DNA of 64,000 nt, from positions 310,001-374,000 of the forward strand of contig NZ_JACIEW010000004.1 in assembly GCF_014197055.1 (NCBI RefSeq), given 5' to 3'. Position 1 is the first letter of the stretch. The number at the start of each line of letters is the position of its first letter. The notes below the pieces were generated by a model. That model was not told the DNA's origin and did not search any database. It worked only from the letters and a program-made list of their open reading frames with translations. Positions 60,343-64,000 of this stretch are shown in pieces. Both the position numbers and the translations under genes were made by a program. The DNA is from Devosia subaequoris (GTDB taxonomy: Bacteria > Pseudomonadota > Alphaproteobacteria > Rhizobiales > Devosiaceae).

Positions 60343-61971
60343 ATGGCACGGGAAAACCGCCTCTATCAAAGGGGCACAAGTTGGGTCTTTAGGGTTCGAG
60401 TGCCTGACCGACTTCGGAAGGAGTTGGGAAAGAAAGAAATTCATCGGTCGTTTGGGCAGGTGGATTACCGAGAGGCGGTCAAACTGGCGCGTCTCGAGAG
60501 CCTAAAAGCCGATGCTCTTTTCGCCGAAGCCGACAAGCGCCTATTTCCAGCATCAGTCCAACATGGTGTTGCCAGTACCGACGAGCGCCTCCAGAAAATC
60601 GCGCGAGACTATTTCCGGCAGTTGGAACGCTCAGCTGCGCCAGTTCCCTTCTCTGAGGATGAGCGATCTGATCGACTGCGTCAGAACGAAGAGGATGCCG
60701 CCAACGTCTCAACTTCTCTGAATGATGCGGGCCTCCAGAAGATCGCGCTGCGGGTTGGAAGGGAAGCGGGCCTAGACGTCAGCACCTCCTCCCGCGACTC
60801 TACCCGACTGGTGGAAGCCGTTCAGAGGGCACTAATCGAGCACCACCTTCGCGATGCAGATAGGGCCGCTTTACGACCCGAAGGAACGTATGACCCTCTG
60901 TTCAAGGGAGCCGACAAATCTGCTGACCAAGCTCGGCCGAGCCTGAGTTTCAAAGAGGCGGTCCGGCAATTCAAGTCCGCGCCCGAAAGAGCGTCGGTCT
61001 CGCCCAAGACGCGCGCTGCCTATGAGTTTCGGTATCATGTGCTCACCGAGCTAATTGGCGGTGATCGCGACGTAGCGGAAATCACTCGGGCCGAACTCAG
61101 AGAGGTTCGCGACCTCTTGGGAAAGATGCCGCCCAACTGCACGAAGCGCTATCCGCACTTGTCGCTCAAGCGCGCAATCCTGCATTCGGACAAAGAGGGC
61201 GTTGCCCCTATGAGCGCCAAGTCAGTACAGCTTTATCTAGACGCCCTGAATGCGCTTTTCCGTTGGCTTACGGCTGAGGAAATGGTTGCACGCAATCCTG
61301 CCGTTGCATTGCGCGGCAAACCGGCTCCGGAAGAGGCAAGCCGCAGGCCATTCACGACCTCCGAGCTCAACCAGCTATTTGCCCATCCTCACTTTGCAAA
61401 GCGCAATACGTCTGGCGGCTGGATGTATTGGCTCCCTAGGCTGGCATTGTTAACCGGTGCAAGATTTGCAGAGCTTCTAGCGTTGGAGGCCAAAGACGTG
61501 GCCACGGTCGAAGGCGTGCCAGTGCTATTCATCGAGCCAAATGCTGGGCGCAAGCTAAAGACAAAGGGCTCTAGACGGTTTGTGCCACTACATCAGACAC
61601 TTCTGGAGATGGGCGTCCTGAACCTTGTAAAGGATAGGAAGGGCACCGAGCTGCTCTTCCCCGACGCCGCTGGTCCGAAGGATATGCTCACGGCGCGCAA
61701 CAAAGAGATGGGGCGAAGGATTAGATCGGTTTTTCCCGACAAGAGCCTCGTCTTCCATAGCTTCCGCCACACATTCAAAGATGCCGCGCAGAAGGCGCGA
61801 ATTCCGCGCGAGTTTACAGCGATGCTCGGAGGATGGGACTTGCCGGGAGGGCGGGCCGCCATGGATGGGTATGGGCGTGATCCGTTGGTGAAACTGTTGC
61901 AGGAGGAAATTAACAAGATCGAGTACGCCGGAGTAGATTTGCGTTCAGGGGAAAGCGAGAAGTCCTCGTGA
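60343..61971 (+). CDS. Tyrosine-type site-specific integrase (DUF6538 N-terminus)
   Basis: A 542-residue integrase. The N-terminal part (LYQRGTSWVFRVRVPDRLRKELGKKEIHRSFG) is the DUF6538 domain seen in island and prophage integrases of alphaproteobacteria; a SAM-like core-binding domain covers about residues 200-330. The catalytic residues are Arg374 (TGARFAELLALE), Lys near 408, His472 and Arg475 (FHSFRHTF), Trp498 in place of the second His (MLGGWDL) and nucleophile Tyr510. All needed residues are present, so it should be active. It lies directly after tRNA-Ser. Its stop overlaps the GTG start of the next gene. Confidence 0.94.
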   Translation: MARENRLYQRGTSWVFRVRVPDRLRKELGKKEIHRSFGQVDYREAVKLARLESLKADALFAEADKRLFPASVQHGVASTDERLQKIARDYFRQLERSAAPVPFSEDERSDRLRQNEEDAANVSTSLNDAGLQKIALRVGREAGLDVSTSSRDSTRLVEAVQRALIEHHLRDADRAALRPEGTYDPLFKGADKSADQARPSLSFKEAVRQFKSAPERASVSPKTRAAYEFRYHVLTELIGGDRDVAEITRAELREVRDLLGKMPPNCTKRYPHLSLKRAILHSDKEGVAPMSAKSVQLYLDALNALFRWLTAEEMVARNPAVALRGKPAPEEASRRPFTTSELNQLFAHPHFAKRNTSGGWMYWLPRLALLTGARFAELLALEAKDVATVEGVPVLFIEPNAGRKLKTKGSRRFVPLHQTLLEMGVLNLVKDRKGTELLFPDAAGPKDMLTARNKEMGRRIRSVFPDKSLVFHSFRHTFKDAAQKARIPREFTAMLGGWDLPGGRAAMDGYGRDPLVKLLQEEINKIEYAGVDLRSGESEKSS

Positions 61972-62630
61972 CGTCGCCCAGTGGTGAAGTTCTAGTGGTC
62001 CAAAATTGCAACGCGTTGCAACGCCCCTTTGGGGTAATCGAAGCGACAGCTCACCGTGGCACGATGATGGGCAATCGCGGTGATTTGCGCGGGGAGGATG
62101 GCAGTCTGAGACGCCAGTGGCAAACCAAGCGCTGGATATGCTGCACGCTGCATTCAAAGAAGGGGACCAACGTCACCTTTGACAGGCCGGGGCGGTATTA
62201 CCCGCTGTTCTTCACTGATGAGGCCGTGGCTCTGTCGGCGGGTCACCGCCCGTGTGCCCAATGCCGGCGGCATGATTACGAGCAGTTTCGGACCGCGTGG
62301 GCAGCCGCACACCATTCGGCAATCTTGCCGACGGCGGAGGAAATAGACGCTAAAATTCACGTTGCTCGCCTAGAACGGCTTGGGCAGTTCATGGAGGCGG
62401 CATCAGCGCTTCCGAGCGGAACCTTCGTATCGAGGATGCAATTTCCACAAGAACCGATTTTGATTTGGCAGGGTCGGGCAATGCGATGGACATTCGGAGG
62501 CTATGGGAAGACCGAACCAATCCCAGACGATGAAGTGGTCATTGTGCTTACCCCGGAGCCCATAGTCCGAGTTCTCAGCCTCGGCTATCCGATTTCGTGC
62601 CCCTCATTTTTGACAAACGATCTTTTATAG
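61968..62630 (+). CDS. Conserved protein of unknown function coupled to the integrase
   Basis: The 220-residue product belongs to a family I know only as conserved hypothetical proteins in proteobacteria. Typical segments are GTMMGNRGDL, RQWQTKRWICCTL and YPLFFTDEAVALSAGHRPCAQCRRHDYEQFRTAW; the CAQCRRHDY cluster with the preceding GH could bind a metal, and a nuclease-like role is imaginable but not shown. It starts with GTG overlapping the integrase TGA (GTGA), so the two are co-translated and it moves with the island. Codon use is more AT-rich than in the core genes. Confidence 0.75.
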   Translation: MTSPSGEVLVVQNCNALQRPFGVIEATAHRGTMMGNRGDLRGEDGSLRRQWQTKRWICCTLHSKKGTNVTFDRPGRYYPLFFTDEAVALSAGHRPCAQCRRHDYEQFRTAWAAAHHSAILPTAEEIDAKIHVARLERLGQFMEAASALPSGTFVSRMQFPQEPILIWQGRAMRWTFGGYGKTEPIPDDEVVIVLTPEPIVRVLSLGYPISCPSFLTNDLL

Positions 62631-62650
62631 TGACATCTAAATTTGTTAGT

Positions 62651-62686
62651 AAAATCAGTTAGTTGAGATGGCAATTGGTTGATTTT
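62651..62686 (+). repeat. Inverted repeat, possible terminator or operator
   Basis: AAAATCA pairs with TGATTTT, with a weaker inner stem AGTTG / CAATT. It starts 21 bases after the preceding gene and ends in TTTT, so it may terminate the integrase transcript; it also overlaps the -35 region of the predicted reverse transcriptase promoter. Confidence 0.5.
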
Positions 62687-62707
62687 CATGCGCGCCTGTG
62701 TCACTAT
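62679..62707 (+). promoter_or_regulatory. Possible promoter for the reverse transcriptase leader
   Basis: TTGATT and CACTAT are 17 bases apart; the -35 match is fair (4/6) and the -10 match weak (3/6). It would start a leader RNA near 62714 containing the hairpin upstream of the reverse transcriptase. Confidence 0.35.
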
Positions 62708-62810
62708 GTTTGTGCCGGATTAGCTCCCGGTTCCCCCCTGATAAATCCCCTAGCTGTTTCACCCCGCAGCTAGGGGTAGGGAGAGGCAGAAATGAGGGGG
62801 AGGGGTAATC
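62708..62810 (+). ncRNA. Structured leader upstream of the reverse transcriptase (candidate template RNA)
   Basis: CCCCTAGCTG pairs perfectly over ten bases with CAGCTAGGGG around a 10-base loop TTTCACCCCG (62747-62776). A C-rich run (TTCCCCCCT, 62731-62739) precedes it and a G-rich run (AGGGGGAGGGG, 62795-62805) follows, so the two could pair outside the hairpin or form a pseudoknot with the loop. The G-rich run is also the ribosome binding site of the reverse transcriptase. Position and structure resemble the ncRNA partners of retrons and defence-associated reverse transcriptases, but no known family was recognised. Confidence 0.45.
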
Positions 62811-64000
62811 GTGTCCGATAAGCTCGCAGCTCAGCTGGTGTCGTCATTTCCTCTGAAACTGGCGCATAGACGCGTGCGGAAGTTGAGGAAGCGCATAGAA
62901 AATTGTCGTGAACAAGCGCGCATCGCAGAGCTGAGTGGAAATGCAACCCGTTGCAAAAGGCTGCTTCGGAAGGCCGGTTATCTGGGTCGCCAGCTTTCAA
63001 AGAGCTTCGCCGGTAAGCTTATCGCAACGGTCCAAGCGTTCAAAAAATCTCGCTTCGCTGACCACGCTATGACAACAGCAGAGCTGTACGAGACCGCAGC
63101 GTCGATAAGCCTTGCTGCTCCAGAAAATGAGTCACTGCGCATCAAAGCCAAGGACAAGAAAGCGTGGCCAGAGTTCAGGGCCATTTATTCTTTTGGACCA
63201 AGAGAGACAGCGCGACAAAATCTGGTGAAAATGGCGCTGCGCCCGCAGCTCCCTTCGCTACCCTATCAATTTCTCTCGTATGGCGGGAGAAACGCTGCTG
63301 TAGATCGGGTCCAAGAAAAGCTCGAAAGCGGACGTTATCGATTTGCGGCTACCCTAGACATAAGGAATTTCTACCCTTCCATCGACAGAACTTGGCTAGC
63401 CAGTCATCTGCCGGTAGGGGAGAATGTCTCTAGGAACACCATCTTTCTAGAGAACAACCAGAGCAGGGCACACGTGTCAGGCTATGGATTATACCGTCAT
63501 GCTATCGCAAGGACCACCGTACTCGATGAGAGCCGGAAGGGACTTCTGCAAGGCGCAGCCTCTTCTCCTACAATAGCGGAAGCTCTAACCGCGGCAATTC
63601 TCCGCGATTTGGTGCTTCCAGAAGGAGTTGCCCTCAGCAACTACGCGGACAACTTTGTTGTTCTCGCCAGTGATCGAGGGCAGTTGGAGGCAGCCGTTCA
63701 TTCCTTGCAAGACGCATTCGCGCGTCATCCCTCCGGCGAATTACGGTTGATTAGCGACGGCATTCGACGGGTTTCGGATGGCTTCGTCTTTCTTGGGTAT
63801 CAACACAAGCGGCGGAAAGGAAAGGTTACCAGTGTCCCGCTTGAGCAAAACAAGTGCAAATTCATCAAACGAGTTCGCAGGCTCACGGTAGGCATTCTCC
63901 TGAGGGGCGCTGATCCCAGATCTTTGCACCGATATGTTTTGTCGTGGGTTTCAGCCTTTCGGCATTGGAAGGGTAGATATGGTTTCGTGATGCAAACACT
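62811..64000 (+). CDS. Reverse transcriptase with YADN active site (3' end outside window)
   Basis: The frame is open for 396 codons to the edge and is a reverse transcriptase. The finger region is FRAIYSFGPRETARQNLV (about 122-139) with QFLSYGGRNAAVDRVQ. Motif A is TLDIRNFYPSID with catalytic Asp183, motif B is LLQGAASSP (245-253), motif C is NYADN with Asp280 followed by Asn281 instead of Asp, and the following primer-grip-like block is GFVFLGY (324-330), then GKVTSVP. The first 115 residues form a basic helical region with no known domain. GTG is the only start after the in-frame TGA at 62793 that keeps the whole N-terminus, with GGGGGAGGGG upstream. No group II intron maturase or retron class mark is certain. 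It is in a tRNA-integrated island. Confidence 0.9.
   Translation, partial: MSDKLAAQLVSSFPLKLAHRRVRKLRKRIENCREQARIAELSGNATRCKRLLRKAGYLGRQLSKSFAGKLIATVQAFKKSRFADHAMTTAELYETAASISLAAPENESLRIKAKDKKAWPEFRAIYSFGPRETARQNLVKMALRPQLPSLPYQFLSYGGRNAAVDRVQEKLESGRYRFAATLDIRNFYPSIDRTWLASHLPVGENVSRNTIFLENNQSRAHVSGYGLYRHAIARTTVLDESRKGLLQGAASSPTIAEALTAAILRDLVLPEGVALSNYADNFVVLASDRGQLEAAVHSLQDAFARHPSGELRLISDGIRRVSDGFVFLGYQHKRRKGKVTSVPLEQNKCKFIKRVRRLTVGILLRGADPRSLHRYVLSWVSAFRHWKGRYGFVMQT

Noticed and set aside
62792..62821. Nine-codon ORF overlapping the reverse transcriptase start
   Set aside because: It consists mostly of the G-rich ribosome binding site itself, and nothing supports its translation.

Overview
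The window comes from a high-GC alphaproteobacterium of the order Hyphomicrobiales (Rhizobiales), most likely a Devosia/Pelagibacterium-type organism. This rests on gene content and order: ccmABC divergent from acnA, sdhCDAB, an F1-only ATP synthase operon (atpHAGDC, no F0 genes) after priA/xerC, the obgE-proB-proA-nadD-rsfS-rlmH-envC-ctpA cluster, several families typical of the order (IalB, DUF2794, DUF1223, DUF1737), and ribosomal protein L21 with a C-terminal helix-hairpin-helix extension. The genus is an inference; no rRNA is present.

Layout. 1-2065: haem exporter genes ccmC (cut by the edge), ccmB, ccmA, minus strand. 2226-10395: aconitase, a DUF1223 protein, a candidate minus-strand small RNA, DUF2794, two acetyltransferases, a BAX-inhibitor-1 protein, ThpR and two tandem IalB-like periplasmic proteins. 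10435-22059: dipeptidase, FadR-type regulator, tRNA-Ala(CGC), an oxidoreductase/TetR divergent pair with a clear operator, a Gfo/Idh/MocA oxidoreductase, a two-gene membrane/periplasmic operon behind a CtrA-type box, a diguanylate cyclase, an LLM flavin enzyme, and a tandem PagL pair in which the first copy has lost its catalytic serine. 22104-28187: flavoprotein, asd preceded by a short threonine-rich leader ORF, transporter, EF-hand protein, carbonic anhydrase, DUF1737, NUDIX hydrolase. 28188-37703: sdhCDA, a small secreted cysteine protein, sdhB, a secreted six-repeat cysteine protein, transporter, xerC and priA. 38070-46668: F1 ATP synthase, a chemoreceptor, a racemase and rppH. 46735-58931: the deacetylase/ctpA/envC/rlmH/rsfS/nadD/proA/proB/obgE block, three acetyltransferases, rpmA and rplU. 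59172-59957: an exported metallo-hydrolase.

From 60159 the character changes. A tRNA-Ser(CGA) gene is followed directly by a tyrosine integrase, a translationally coupled protein of unknown function, and a reverse transcriptase gene that runs off the right edge. This is the left end of a tRNA-integrated genomic island. The reverse transcriptase has YADN instead of YADD, a long N-terminal region, and a perfect 10-bp hairpin in the leader just upstream, the position where retrons and several defence-associated reverse transcriptases encode their template RNA. It is the best candidate here for an undescribed system. Its type cannot be settled without the sequence to the right.

Metabolically the core genes form a connected set: aconitase, succinate dehydrogenase, F1 ATPase and cytochrome c haem export serve respiration; asd and proBA serve amino-acid synthesis; envC, ctpA and rlmH serve envelope and ribosome homeostasis. 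Three exact copies of the palindrome TTGGTAACCA, all in promoter regions (before an ialB-like gene, the pagL pair and sdhC), suggest a shared regulator that I cannot name.
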